Positions 50,453-58,742 of a DNA stretch of 64,000 nucleotides are shown here, piece by piece. Position numbers and translations under genes: made by a program. This DNA is from Flavobacterium inviolabile (GTDB lineage Bacteria > Bacteroidota > Bacteroidia > Flavobacteriales > Flavobacteriaceae), in contig NZ_CP058278.1 in assembly GCF_013389455.1 (NCBI RefSeq), positions 992,001 through 1,056,000 of the forward strand. The letters are read 5' to 3'. Below the pieces are notes generated by a model. It saw only the letters and a program-made list of their open reading frames with translations, was not told the origin of the DNA and searched no databases. Each line of letters opens with the position of its first letter. The stretch's first letter is position 1.

Positions 50453-51642
50453 TGCTGCCGATACTGTCTAAAATAATAAAGATTAACAGTCTTAATATCG
50501 TTGGGGTTTCCAAAACGGAAAACGGTGACGTTTTTAACCTGCTTGTTGTAAAACGAAAAGGCAATAAAATCGATATCGTGGCAACGGAAACCTACGATTC
50601 TTTTGACGGTTTGGAGAAAAAGATAGATGCCAAATTACCGGTTATCATCGTGGTTGACGGGAAAGGTGTTTTGAATAAGAAAATCGATTTTAATAATGAA
50701 GCCGATGTAAACTGGCAGAAAAATGTCGATTATAATGCGATCTATTTTACAGCCTATAAGACCGGGACAAGCAACTATATCAGTTTTTGCAGAAAAAATG
50801 CCGTTGAGGAAGTCCTGCAAAAATTTATAAACCATAAATTACAGGTAATAGATGTATATGTTGGTGCTTTCCTGACAGCGCTGTTGCAGCCCGCTATTAA
50901 CGAAAAGAAAATACTTTCCGGCGATTTGATGCTGGAATTTGAAGATGCTGAATTTGTTGGCTTTACGAAGCAGTTTGCGGAAATACCGATGAAACTGAAA
51001 TACAAGATCAACGAAGACCAGATAAGCAGTGATTTTGTACCGCTTTATGGTGTTTTGGTTCATTTTTTTCTGCGGCAAAAAGAAGTTACAAAAACAGAAA
51101 GCGATGCCTTAAATATTGAAGAGATCATCTATAAAAAGGCCTTTACGCTTTTTGGAGCAGTAATGCTGGTCGGGTTTCTGCTAAGCCTTTTGGTAAGCTA
51201 TTTCCTGATACAATATTACGGGACTAAAAATGCCGAATTGAACCTTCAGAATGTCTATTCCAACCAATCGTATCAGCTGGTGCTGGATCTGGAGAAACAA
51301 AAAGAAAACAAACAGAATATTCTCAGAGACTCGGGATTTTCCTCTTCAAGATTCTTGTCTTTTTATTCGTATGAACTGATTAAGATCATTCCGGGCGATA
51401 TATTGCTTAACGAACTGAATATAGTACCGGTGGCCAAAGAGATTAAATCGAATGAAAAAGTATTGTTCGATCCGGGAACCATACTGTTAAAAGGGGAAAC
51501 CTATAATGAAACCTCTTTTAATAATTGGATGAGTAGTTTGAAGAATGTGAAGTGGATTAAAAAGTTTGAAATAACAACTTTAAAAAAGGATAAGAAAAAC
51601 AAGTCCCAGTTTGAAGTGAAAATTACGATTAAAGATGTTTGA
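50452..51642 (+). CDS. PilM-PilN/GspL-like inner-membrane platform protein
   Basis: 396 aa. An N-terminal cytoplasmic actin-like region (about 1-225) is degenerate but laid out like PilM/GspL. One membrane helix at about 230-252 (VGFLLSLLVSYFLIQYY) is followed by a coiled coil and a periplasmic PilN/GspL-C domain (IIPGDILLNELNIV ... FEITTLKK). It looks like a natural PilM-PilN fusion, i.e. a GspL-type protein linking ATPase to pseudopilus base. Assignment rests on position and topology rather than on a strong motif. Confidence 0.7.
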   Translation: MLPILSKIIKINSLNIVGVSKTENGDVFNLLVVKRKGNKIDIVATETYDSFDGLEKKIDAKLPVIIVVDGKGVLNKKIDFNNEADVNWQKNVDYNAIYFTAYKTGTSNYISFCRKNAVEEVLQKFINHKLQVIDVYVGAFLTALLQPAINEKKILSGDLMLEFEDAEFVGFTKQFAEIPMKLKYKINEDQISSDFVPLYGVLVHFFLRQKEVTKTESDALNIEEIIYKKAFTLFGAVMLVGFLLSLLVSYFLIQYYGTKNAELNLQNVYSNQSYQLVLDLEKQKENKQNILRDSGFSSSRFLSFYSYELIKIIPGDILLNELNIVPVAKEIKSNEKVLFDPGTILLKGETYNETSFNNWMSSLKNVKWIKKFEITTLKKDKKNKSQFEVKITIKDV

Positions 51643-52159
51643 GAATTACTCGTATAAACAAAAATGCGGTGCTTTGATCGTCATTTTTATAATGCTGTCC
51701 GTGACGGCTTATAAGCGGTCTTTTAGCTCACTGTTCCAGGTGGTAAAAGAGTATAAAGAACTCTCGGCACGTGTGGGTGATATTAATAAAAAGGCAAAGA
51801 ATGCCGATGAGTTAAGACGCGAAATAGCCTATCTGGATCAGATGCTTGGTAAAGAAGGTGTCACAAAAGAAATGGTACAGCAGGGAATGGTTAGTTTTGC
51901 AACACAGTCACAGCCGCATGTTTCCATAAATGAGCTGGCGCCGATTCATAGTTTTGCTGATGAAAATTATACGGTTTATACCAATCAGCTGGATGTCGTT
52001 GGGAATACCAACCAGCTCTTGCAGATGGCTTACGACTTTGAAAAGAAATACGACTATTCCAGAATGGTTGGAATGAAATTTTTTGCGACAAAAAAGAATA
52101 ATAAAGAAGAAGTTTTACATTTAAAAATGATATTTCAAAATTATGAAAACAATAAATAA
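51635..52159 (+). CDS. PilO/GspM-like inner-membrane protein
   Basis: 174 aa. An N-terminal membrane helix (about 10-28) is followed by a coiled coil (EYKELSARVGDINKKAKNAD) and a small ferredoxin-like periplasmic domain (NQLDVVGNTNQLLQMAYDFE), the PilO/GspM layout. It overlaps the PilM/N-like gene by 8 bp and the lipoprotein gene by 17 bp. Confidence 0.7.
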   Translation: MFENYSYKQKCGALIVIFIMLSVTAYKRSFSSLFQVVKEYKELSARVGDINKKAKNADELRREIAYLDQMLGKEGVTKEMVQQGMVSFATQSQPHVSINELAPIHSFADENYTVYTNQLDVVGNTNQLLQMAYDFEKKYDYSRMVGMKFFATKKNNKEEVLHLKMIFQNYENNK

Positions 52160-53102
52160 AATTATCATCGTACTATTGGCTGTTTTTATGTCTTCCTGTG
52201 AAGATATTTTGGAAAAAGATATTTCGAACAGTTCGGTTCAGGCTACCTATCCTTTAAACGGAGCGGTTATCCAGAGTAACGTCGTTAATTTTCAATGGAA
52301 CAAAATGGATGGTGCGAAGACCTATCGTGTTCAGGTTTTTGATATGAACCAGTCGCTGATCGCAGAAAAAGAATCGGAAGATACGCATTTAGAGCAGGAA
52401 TTGCCGTCCGGTCACTACCAGTGGCGTGTACGGGCAGAAAATTTTGCGTACCAGTCGCAATATACCTTTCCGATAGCGTTCTCAACGGAAATTTCGGAAG
52501 ATTTAACGAACCAATCGGTGATTTTATCAAGTCCGGACATTGATGCCTATACGAATTTGACAGCCCTGACCCTTAGCTGGCAAAGCCTTCAGGCAGCGAC
52601 ACACTATGTGGTTGAGGTGATCAATACAACTACCGGTCAGTCGGTATATTCAAATACAAACCAGACAACAACCATAGTGCAGTTAAATAATGTTGCTTTA
52701 TCGGCAGAAGGTGTTTACCAGTGGAAAGTTCAGGCGGTAAACAGTGATAATGATACACAAACACAATACAGTACCCGTAAGTTTTCGATAGACCGTGTGA
52801 ATCCGAACCAGCCGCAAAATGTAGCGCCGGCTAATAATGCAACGTTAACCGTTAACCAGCAAATTACCTTTTCGTGGACTATTCCTCAGGATTCCGGAAC
52901 GGTTCAGTCGCCTATAAGCTATGTGTTGCAGTTTTCAGACAATGTTAACTTTACAAATGTCACACAGCAGTTCGATGTGAGCGGTACATCATTACAGCAA
53001 ACTTTTACGAATCCCGGAACGTATTACTGGAGAGTTAAAGCCAAAGATAAAGCCGGTAATGAAGGAGTGTATAGCGGAGGATATAAATTTGTTTTAAACT
53101 AA
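52143..53102 (+). CDS. Lipoprotein with three fibronectin-like domains
   Basis: 319 aa; signal and lipobox MSSC (Cys19). Three immunoglobulin/FnIII-like units of about 95 residues, each with a W core and an ending YQWRVRAEN, YQWKVQAVN or YYWRVKAKD motif. Likely an outer-membrane or surface lipoprotein that assists the secretin (pilotin-like role) or binds a ligand; neither is shown. Encoded inside the filament operon, overlapping the PilO-like gene. Confidence 0.75.
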   Translation: MKTINKIIIVLLAVFMSSCEDILEKDISNSSVQATYPLNGAVIQSNVVNFQWNKMDGAKTYRVQVFDMNQSLIAEKESEDTHLEQELPSGHYQWRVRAENFAYQSQYTFPIAFSTEISEDLTNQSVILSSPDIDAYTNLTALTLSWQSLQAATHYVVEVINTTTGQSVYSNTNQTTTIVQLNNVALSAEGVYQWKVQAVNSDNDTQTQYSTRKFSIDRVNPNQPQNVAPANNATLTVNQQITFSWTIPQDSGTVQSPISYVLQFSDNVNFTNVTQQFDVSGTSLQQTFTNPGTYYWRVKAKDKAGNEGVYSGGYKFVLN

Positions 53103-53106
53103 GATC

Positions 53107-53619
53107 ATGGCAAAGAAGAAAATAAATATTGTGTTGATTATTGTTGTTTTGGGGCTTTGGGGAACCGTAGGCTATAAGGCGCTTGCGCAATATTTTTTTT
53201 CAAATGAAACGGTCGAGGCGAATAGTGTTGCCAGTTATAGCAGCAGCGGAAGACAGGTTGAACGGGATACTTTTGTGCTGGAGAAAATCCACCGGGATCC
53301 GTTTTTAAATAAAACGCTGGTAAGAAGTGAAAGTGCCGCTGTTGCCGGTACTATAAACAGAGGTGTCAAACGACACACTGCTCCTGTGAAAACAGTTGTT
53401 GAAAAACCAAAGGAAGTTAAAAACTGGCCTTCGGTTGCTTATTACGGTTTTATCAAATCGGGTGAGAAAAAAGATGAACTGGTAATGCTTAAAGTAGGGA
53501 ACAGTATTCACCGCCTTCGAAAAGGACAGGAAGTGGAAGGGCTGGTACTGAATAAAGTCTATAAAGATTCTGTAGAATTGAGCTTTAATAAAGAAAAGAG
53601 AATGCTGAGAAGAGGATAA
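53107..53619 (+). CDS. PilP/GspC-like protein
   Basis: 170 aa. An N-terminal membrane helix (about 7-25) is followed by a Pro/Val/Lys-rich linker and a small C-terminal beta domain (KVGNSIHRLRKGQEVEGLVL ... SVELSFNKEKRML) like the homology region of PilP/GspC that contacts the secretin. An RDPFLNK motif, typical of PilP/GspC relatives just before the linker, is present. Last gene of the operon, followed by a strong terminator. Confidence 0.75.
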   Translation: MAKKKINIVLIIVVLGLWGTVGYKALAQYFFSNETVEANSVASYSSSGRQVERDTFVLEKIHRDPFLNKTLVRSESAAVAGTINRGVKRHTAPVKTVVEKPKEVKNWPSVAYYGFIKSGEKKDELVMLKVGNSIHRLRKGQEVEGLVLNKVYKDSVELSFNKEKRMLRRG

Positions 53620-53630
53620 ATACTCATAAA

Positions 53631-53662
53631 AATGCCCTGTATTAATTACAGGGCATTTTTTT
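53631..53662 (+). terminator. Intrinsic terminator of the filament operon
   Basis: ATGCCCTGTA and TACAGGGCAT form a 10-bp stem with a TTAAT loop and a T8 tail. Confidence 0.9.
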
Positions 53663-53682
53663 TGGGATGTGTTCTAAAAAAT

Positions 53683-53715
53683 AAAACCCTGAATGTCAAA
53701 CATTCAGGGTTTTGT
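53683..53715. terminator. Second hairpin, likely two-way terminator
   Basis: AACCCTGAATG and CATTCAGGGTT pair around TCAAA, with A-rich and T-rich flanks. It would also stop transcripts of the ankyrin gene from the right. The 115 bp that follow hold three GCACTT units and no gene. Confidence 0.7.
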
Positions 53716-53831
53716 ATCCACTGTGGTGCCAATATCGAACCCGATCTTGGACAAATAAAGGCACTTAGAAGCACTTTCGCGTATAAACTAGAATTAATGC
53801 ACTTGCAAAAACCCTTGTTGGCTGTAGCTAT

Positions 53832-54905
53832 TTAACGGTTATAATCTGTTACAGTAAGACTTTTAGGAATTGGATTATTAAGCACCCACTTTACTCCTAA
53901 TTCACTCATTAAATATATGTTTTCAGTATTTCTAGCTTTCACTTCACTTGTAATAATAGCCAGTTCTTCTATTTCTTCCTGGGAAAGTTGATTTTCTTGC
54001 TGAATATATTTGAAATAACTGTCCACCATTTTTTTAAATTCAATGTCCCAATTACCGCCTCCGTTATCTAATAATTCCCGGGCTACTTTTCCTGTGATAC
54101 GAATAACTTCTCCCTGTACGGTTTGGGCAGCACCACGTCCGGGAACCAAAAGCTCCCATAATTCTTCGTGTTGCTTCTGCCAGGTTGTAGCTTTGACGGT
54201 AATAGGCGATTTGCCGTCATACACTATCCGTCTTGGGACAGGTTCAACCTCAAAGATGCTGTAAAGTTCATCTAAATCATTGCTTATTTGTTCCGTTGAT
54301 TCATCATAAAAATTCGGTCTGTGTTGTTCAAACGTTTTTCCGATTTCAGTAACGAACCCTTTCATTTTTTCTGTTTTCTGAGCACCAGCGTTCAACAATA
54401 TTTTGGAAATTTCAAGGGTATCTTTTATATCGATGTTGCAACAAGCCCTTAAAGTCAGCTCCAACGCTGTGTAATCTCCTCTTTTTTCTCCATAACCGTC
54501 CGAAACTAAAGCCTCAACTTCTGCGCCGTATTCTAGCAGTATTTTTATGTTTTCCGTGTTATGGTTTTTTGCTGCACAATGTAACGCTGTTCCTCTATGG
54601 GTGTTTGTGTTTACGTTTGCTCCCAATTCTAATAAACTCCTGATGTTGCCCGAAAAACGCTTCCCGGAACGCTCCTGAAGTGGGGTATAGCTATAGTCAT
54701 TAAGCGCCTCTATGTCTGTCCCCTGTTCAACCAGCCATTTGGCTAATTCGTGCGGACATTCTGCAAACGACAATGCAGTTCCTTTGCTGTATCCACCACG
54801 AGCTTCTATCTCGCATTTGTCAAATAGTTGAATAAGTTCTTGAATATCCCCTTTCTTTAGAAGTTCCTCAAAGTCTTTCGGTAATGTTTTTCTTTTTTTT
54901 GCCAT
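53832..54905 (-). CDS. Ankyrin-repeat protein
   Basis: 357 aa, no signal peptide. Ankyrin repeats run from about residue 10 to 180, the clearest being RGTALHCAAKNHNTENIKIL then LEYGAEVEAL and the preceding SLLELGANVNT. The C-terminal half (about 190-357) is unassigned, with no catalytic motif seen. It is likely a cytoplasmic protein-binding protein. The gene stands alone, reading against the filament operon, and is bracketed by near-identical 10-bp sequences (TGTTGGCTGT at 53816, TGTTAGCTGT at 55098), which suggests a transferred cassette. Confidence 0.8.
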   Translation of the reverse strand: MAKKRKTLPKDFEELLKKGDIQELIQLFDKCEIEARGGYSKGTALSFAECPHELAKWLVEQGTDIEALNDYSYTPLQERSGKRFSGNIRSLLELGANVNTNTHRGTALHCAAKNHNTENIKILLEYGAEVEALVSDGYGEKRGDYTALELTLRACCNIDIKDTLEISKILLNAGAQKTEKMKGFVTEIGKTFEQHRPNFYDESTEQISNDLDELYSIFEVEPVPRRIVYDGKSPITVKATTWQKQHEELWELLVPGRGAAQTVQGEVIRITGKVARELLDNGGGNWDIEFKKMVDSYFKYIQQENQLSQEEIEELAIITSEVKARNTENIYLMSELGVKWVLNNPIPKSLTVTDYNR

Positions 54906-54919
54906 ATCGTTTTTTAATT

Positions 54920-55107
54920 ACAGCTAACAGTTCGGCAGCTTGGCGAAGTGGCAGATAAATTGGACGGGAAGTTCAATTTGCCAGAAACGCAGGAGCCGTT
55001 GACTAAAATAATAAAAAAGCCAAAGAGAACAGTATTGGCGACAAAAAAATGTGCAAACTTTCAATTTTTCCAAAACCCGCCATTTTGCCAAACGGCTTGT
55101 TAGCTGT
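54920..55107. repeat. 188-bp intergenic element with 10-bp terminal inverted repeats
   Basis: ACAGCTAACA at 54920-54929 is the exact inverse of TGTTAGCTGT at 55098-55107. Adjacent inner parts also pair partly (TTCGGCAGCTTGGCG near the left end, GCCAAACGG near the right). It contains no gene. It lies directly upstream of the ankyrin start codon. The layout is like an attC-type or other cassette-associated recombination site, but the core does not match the integron GTTRRRY consensus exactly. Confidence 0.65.
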
Positions 55108-55546
55108 CGTTTCTTATCTTTTCAATATTTTTGGTCATTGTATGGCTAACGATATTTTGAAAAATAAACTTATCAAAGACATTTAATCTTTATTGAGGAC
55201 TGTTTTACGAAAAGAGAATGGTTCAATCTGCAAATATTTAAATAGCATCGTTTACCTAAAGAAAATAACCTTATTGGTCATTAGAGGGCAAAATGAATTT
55301 TTTGAATTCGTTTTTATTTGTAAATCAGTGTGTTGTGTGGTTCGATTCCTGTCAACCTAGTTGCAGGGAAGGTAGTTTGAAAATGATTGAAAAATCCGAT
55401 TTTTTTATTGTAACAACTTGAAATATAGTAACTTATGTTTTGCTGTTTTAGTTCGATATGGAGAAATGGTGATTTTTGAGAGAAAGAGAATTTTAAATCA
55501 ATTTTACTTTGTGGATTATTGATTTTCAGGCTGTTGTAAATAAAAA
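55108..55546. other. Gene-free spacer with a tRNA-like fragment
   Basis: No supported gene. At 55335-55360 the plus strand reads GTGTGGTTCGATTCC then ACCTAG, close to the T-arm and acceptor end of the nearby tRNA-Leu but in the opposite orientation. It may be a remnant of integration or duplication; the match is short. Confidence 0.35.
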
Positions 55547-55574
55547 AAAGCTCCAAACTATGTTTGGAGCTTTT
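55547..55574. terminator. Terminator after tRNA-Leu
   Basis: AAAGCTCCAAAC and GTTTGGAGCTTT pair around TAT; on the minus strand a T-run follows, placed directly after the 3' end of the tRNA. Confidence 0.8.
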
Positions 55575-55575
55575 G

Positions 55576-55655
55576 TACCTAGGGTGGGAATCGAACCCAC
55601 ACACCGAAGTACACGAGTTTGAGTCGTGCGCGTCTACCAATTCCGCCACCTAGGC
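55576..55655 (-). tRNA. tRNA-Leu (anticodon CAA)
   Basis: The minus strand folds as a class II tRNA: acceptor GCCTAGG/CCTAGGT with discriminator A, D arm GCGGAATTGGTAGACGC, anticodon stem CACGA/TCGTG with loop CTCAAAC (anticodon CAA), a variable arm of about 10 nt and T arm GTGGG-TTCGATT-CCCAC. CCA is not encoded. Confidence 0.95.
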
Positions 55656-55682
55656 ATGAATTATCTCATTCAATTGTGGGTG

Positions 55683-55715
55683 CAAATGTAAATAAAAAAA
55701 ATATAAATAATCAAA
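55683..55715 (-). promoter_or_regulatory. Promoter of tRNA-Leu
   Basis: Minus-strand TTTG (55715-55712) and TACATTTG (55690-55683), separated by 21 bp, match the Bacteroidota -33/-7 consensus very well. Start of transcription near 55676. Confidence 0.6.
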
Positions 55716-55756
55716 AAAATAGATGAAAATATTCTTTATGTGTGGAATTTAATTTC

Positions 55757-55764
55757 TAAATTTG
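55757..55764 (+). promoter_or_regulatory. Bacteroidota -7 box for prs
   Basis: TAAATTTG fits TAnnTTTG; transcription would start near 55771, leaving a leader of about 45 nt to the prs ATG. The -33 is weak (TTTATG near 55735). Confidence 0.5.
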
Positions 55765-55815
55765 CACCTCGTTAAAACGATACAACACTAACTAACTACA
55801 AAACAACGAATTAAA

Positions 55816-56757
55816 ATGTCACATATAGAACCGGAGGCAAAAATATTTGCATGTTCCCAAAGTGTGTACCTGGCAGAGCAGATAGCAAAGCACTATGGCG
55901 TAACGCTTGGTAAGGTTACCATATCAAAATACAGCGATGGAGAATTCCAGCCGTCTTTTGAGGAATCAATACGTGGATTACGCGTATTTTTAGTGTGTTC
56001 GACATTTCCAAGTTCTGATAATTTAATGGAACTTTTGTTAATGATTGATGCTGCAAAAAGAGCTTCGGCACGTCACATCACGGCGGTTATTCCTTATTTC
56101 GGATGGGCACGCCAGGATAGAAAAGACAAACCAAGGGTTCCGATAGGAGCTAAATTGGTAGCGAAACTTCTGGAATCTGCAGGAGCAACCCGAATCATGA
56201 CGATGGATTTACATGCGGATCAGATTCAGGGATTCTTTGAAAAACCGGTTGACCATTTATTTGCGTCTACAATATTCTTGCCTTACGTGAGAAGTTTAAA
56301 CCTGGATAACCTGACGATTGCATCTCCGGATATGGGCGGTTCGAAAAGAGCGTATGCTTATTCAAAATTCTTACAATCGGATGTGGTAATCTGTTACAAA
56401 CAGAGAAAGCAGGCGAATGTAATTGATACCATGGAATTGATTGGAGATGTTACCGGCCGAAATGTTATCCTTGTTGACGATATGGTTGATACCGGAGGAA
56501 CTTTGGCGAAAGCGGCAGACATGATGATGGAAAGAGGCGCTTTAAGCGTAAGAGCAATTTGTACGCATGCCATTTTATCGGGTGATGCTTATGAAAAAAT
56601 AGAGAACTCTAAAATTCTGGAATTAATCGTTACCGATTCGATTCCGTTGAAAAAAGAGAGTAAGAAAATTAAAGTTGTTAGCTGTGCACAACTATTTGCA
56701 GATGTAATGCACATGGTTCAGAATAATAATTCGATCAGCAGCAAATTTATTGTTTAA
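55816..56757 (+). CDS. prs: Ribose-phosphate pyrophosphokinase
   Basis: Makes PRPP from ribose 5-phosphate and ATP, the entry point for purine, pyrimidine, His, Trp and NAD synthesis. 313 aa, normal length. Motifs seen: SKYSDGEFQPSF near 37, the ATP-binding loop PYFGWARQDRKDKPR near 94-108, MDLHADQIQGFF near 130, and the PRPP loop VDDMVDTGGTL at about 220-230. In this family's Bacteroidota form the usual RQDRK is kept. It precedes rplY by 30 bp and they are probably cotranscribed. Confidence 0.97.
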   Translation: MSHIEPEAKIFACSQSVYLAEQIAKHYGVTLGKVTISKYSDGEFQPSFEESIRGLRVFLVCSTFPSSDNLMELLLMIDAAKRASARHITAVIPYFGWARQDRKDKPRVPIGAKLVAKLLESAGATRIMTMDLHADQIQGFFEKPVDHLFASTIFLPYVRSLNLDNLTIASPDMGGSKRAYAYSKFLQSDVVICYKQRKQANVIDTMELIGDVTGRNVILVDDMVDTGGTLAKAADMMMERGALSVRAICTHAILSGDAYEKIENSKILELIVTDSIPLKKESKKIKVVSCAQLFADVMHMVQNNNSISSKFIV

Positions 56758-56787
56758 GAATTTTTTATTAATTTAATTATATTTCAA

Positions 56788-57399
56788 ATGAAATCAATTA
56801 CGATCAAAGGATCTGAAAGAGAAAGCGTAGGCAAGTCGGCAACGAAAGCGGTACGTAATGCTGGAATGGTACCTTGCGTGTTATACGGAGGAGATCAACC
56901 AGTACATTTTATCGCTGAAGAAAAAGCGTTTAAAAATTTAGTTTACACTCCAAACGTACACACAGTGGTAATTGAATTGGAAAACGGTAAAACTCTTAAC
57001 GCGATTTTACAAGATATCCAAATTCACCCGGTGTCTGATAAAATCCTACACATTGACTTTTATCAATTACACAACGATAAAGAAATCACTATGGAAGTTC
57101 CTGTGAAAATCGTTGGTAACTCTAAAGGTGTTATGGCTGGTGGTGTTTTACGTTTAAACCAACGTAAATTAAAAGTAAGAGCTTTACCTGCAAACTTACC
57201 TGACTTTGTTGAGGCTGATATTACTGAATTAGAGATGGGTAACAAATTGTATGTAACTAAATTACCTACAAATAACTTCAAGTTATTGCACCCGGACAAC
57301 ACTGTAGTATGTCAGGTGAGAATTTCACGTGCTGCTATGAAAGCTGCTCAGGAGGCTGCAAAAGCTGCAAAAGCACCTGCAAAAGGAAAGAAAAAATAA
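56788..57399 (+). CDS. rplY: 50S ribosomal protein L25 / general stress protein Ctc
   Basis: 203 aa, the long Ctc form. The N-terminal 5S rRNA-binding L25 domain ([29 protein letters not shown] region, about 1-92) is followed by the TL5/Ctc C-terminal beta domain ([18 protein letters not shown]). It ends in an Ala/Lys-rich basic tail. Codon use is noticeably skewed towards common codons in the second half, in line with high expression. The prs-rplY-pth order is common in Flavobacteriia. Confidence 0.95.
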   Translation: MKSITIKGSERESVGKSATKAVRNAGMVPCVLYGGDQPVHFIAEEKAFKNLVYTPNVHTVVIELENGKTLNAILQDIQIHPVSDKILHIDFYQLHNDKEITMEVPVKIVGNSKGVMAGGVLRLNQRKLKVRALPANLPDFVEADITELEMGNKLYVTKLPTNNFKLLHPDNTVVCQVRISRAAMKAAQEAAKAAKAPAKGKKK

Positions 57400-57419
57400 T
57401 TTTATTTTTTACCTATATC

Positions 57420-57449
57420 AAAAGCACCGATTTTTCGGTGCTTTTTTTA
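57420..57449 (+). terminator. Terminator after rplY
   Basis: AAAGCACCGA and TCGGTGCTTT pair around TTT, followed by a T-run. Confidence 0.85.
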
Positions 57450-57472
57450 TGTTTGCAGGTGAAGGACTGGTT

Positions 57473-57507
57473 TTTGAAGCAGATCCGTTTGAAAAAGATT
57501 ATTTTTG
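57473..57507 (+). promoter_or_regulatory. Promoter of pth
   Basis: TTTG at 57473-57476 and TATTTTTG at 57500-57507 with 23-bp spacing match the consensus. The predicted transcript start (about 57514) lies just inside the longest ORF, which bears on the choice of pth start. Confidence 0.45.
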
Positions 57508-57510
57508 CGC

Positions 57511-58134
57511 ATGAAATTATTTGAGAGATTTTTTAGTAAGAAAGAGATAATAGAAAATACAGATCCCATGAAAAAGTTTTTAATTGTCGGTTTGGGTAAT
57601 ATTGGAGCAGAATATGCCAATACAAGACATAATATAGGGTTTAAGGTTTTGGACCATCTGGCAAGAAAAGAAAGCCTGTCGTTTGAAACGGTTAAACTCG
57701 GATCCCTTACGGAGTACCGGATAAAAGGAAGAACGCTTTTGCTGCTTAAGCCGAACACTTATATGAATCTGAGCGGTAAGGCTGTGCAGTATTGGATGGG
57801 TAAGGAAAAAATTGCAAAAGAAAACGTTTTGGTAATCACGGATGATCTGAACCTGTCGTTTGGAACGATACGCATTAAAGCCAAAGGAAGTGACGGAGGA
57901 CATAACGGACTTAAAAATATTCAGCTGATATTGAACTCTGTTGAATATCCCCGGTTTCGCTTCGGGATAAGCGACCAGTTTAAAAAAGGGCAGCAGGTTG
58001 ATTATGTTTTAGGAGAATGGAGTGAGGAGGAAAAAGCAAAACTGCCGGAGCGTTTGGATATGGCTGTTGAGGTGATACAATCGTTTGCGTTATCCGGATT
58101 GGCAAATACGATGAATACTTTTAACGGGAAGTAA
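57511..58134 (+). CDS. pth: Peptidyl-tRNA hydrolase
   Basis: Releases peptides from stalled peptidyl-tRNA. The family core begins MKKFLIVGLGNIGAEY at 57568, with the catalytic His in NTRHNIGF (residue 40 from the 57511 start), NTYMNLSGKAV near 90, the conserved Asp in DDLNLSFGTIRIK, and GSDGGHNGLKNI. Two starts are possible: ATG 57511 gives an extra charged 19-residue N-terminus (KLFERFFSKKE), and ATG 57568 gives the canonical 188-aa enzyme and agrees better with the promoter. The longer form is listed because such extensions are my recollection for this group. Confidence 0.93.
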   Translation: MKLFERFFSKKEIIENTDPMKKFLIVGLGNIGAEYANTRHNIGFKVLDHLARKESLSFETVKLGSLTEYRIKGRTLLLLKPNTYMNLSGKAVQYWMGKEKIAKENVLVITDDLNLSFGTIRIKAKGSDGGHNGLKNIQLILNSVEYPRFRFGISDQFKKGQQVDYVLGEWSEEEKAKLPERLDMAVEVIQSFALSGLANTMNTFNGK

Positions 58135-58173
58135 TTGGTTTTGACTATCTTTAAAGATGAAAAATAAGTAATT

Positions 58174-58689
58174 ATGAAAAAATTGTTGTTTGTTCCGCTG
58201 ATTTTCGCGGTGTCATTTTGTAATACTGCAAAAACAAAAAAAACCGATATGGCTGTTACTATTGAATCTGTTTGTCCTGATAACGGGAAATGTTCTGTTC
58301 AGTTGATTAAAAATAAGAGCGTAGATATTAAAATGGACGGACTGGGTTCGACATACTACCAGTTAGCTGACGATAGTAGTAAATCGGTTGTTATTTACGA
58401 GTATAACCGCGATGTGCCGGAAGGTTTGCAGGACGGGCAGCACAAGGAAGAAATTATTTTTGAAATAGATAATAAAGCTTCGGAAATTGCTTTTAGCGAT
58501 GGGGATTTGAGTAATGTGAAGATGTTGTTTGGCAGACACTGTTTTTGCAGGGGTCAGGCGGGTTATTTCAGGGTTAACAAAGGAAACCTTAAACTGACGC
58601 AAAAAGATAATGTAGTGTCTTTTAATTTGAATTTTAAAGTCACAGAAGTACCGCAGCTGTTTACAGAAGTTAAAGCTGTCGTAAAATAA
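58174..58689 (+). CDS. Small lipoprotein of unknown function
   Basis: 171 aa with signal and lipobox VSFC (Cys16). The mature domain is beta-rich with conserved-looking Cys pairs (VCPDNGKC, HCFCRGQAGYFRV). No named family recognised. It follows pth by 39 bp and ends at a strong hairpin, so it may be cotranscribed with pth or stand alone. Confidence 0.75.
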   Translation: MKKLLFVPLIFAVSFCNTAKTKKTDMAVTIESVCPDNGKCSVQLIKNKSVDIKMDGLGSTYYQLADDSSKSVVIYEYNRDVPEGLQDGQHKEEIIFEIDNKASEIAFSDGDLSNVKMLFGRHCFCRGQAGYFRVNKGNLKLTQKDNVVSFNLNFKVTEVPQLFTEVKAVVK

Positions 58690-58690
58690 A

Positions 58691-58719
58691 AAGAGTCCCG
58701 GTTTTTCCGGGACTCTTTT
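58691..58719. terminator. Bidirectional terminator
   Basis: AAGAGTCCCGG and CCGGGACTCTT pair around a TTTTT loop with T-run; it serves both the lipoprotein gene and the convergent metallopeptidase gene. Confidence 0.85.
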
Positions 58720-58742
58720 GTTATAAAAGTATTTTGTTTTGA

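Noticed and set aside
53716..53831. Three GCACTT units as a binding-site array
   Set aside because: Short and irregularly spaced; not distinguishable from chance.
54920..55107. Classical integron attC site
   Set aside because: The end GTTAGCT differs from the GTTRRRY core, and no integron integrase is visible; kept only as a cassette-like element.
55314..55649. Minus-strand ORF of 111 codons starting MAELVDAHDSNSC
   Set aside because: It is a translation across the tRNA-Leu gene on the same strand; such MAELVDAHDSN peptides are well-known artefacts of tRNA genes.
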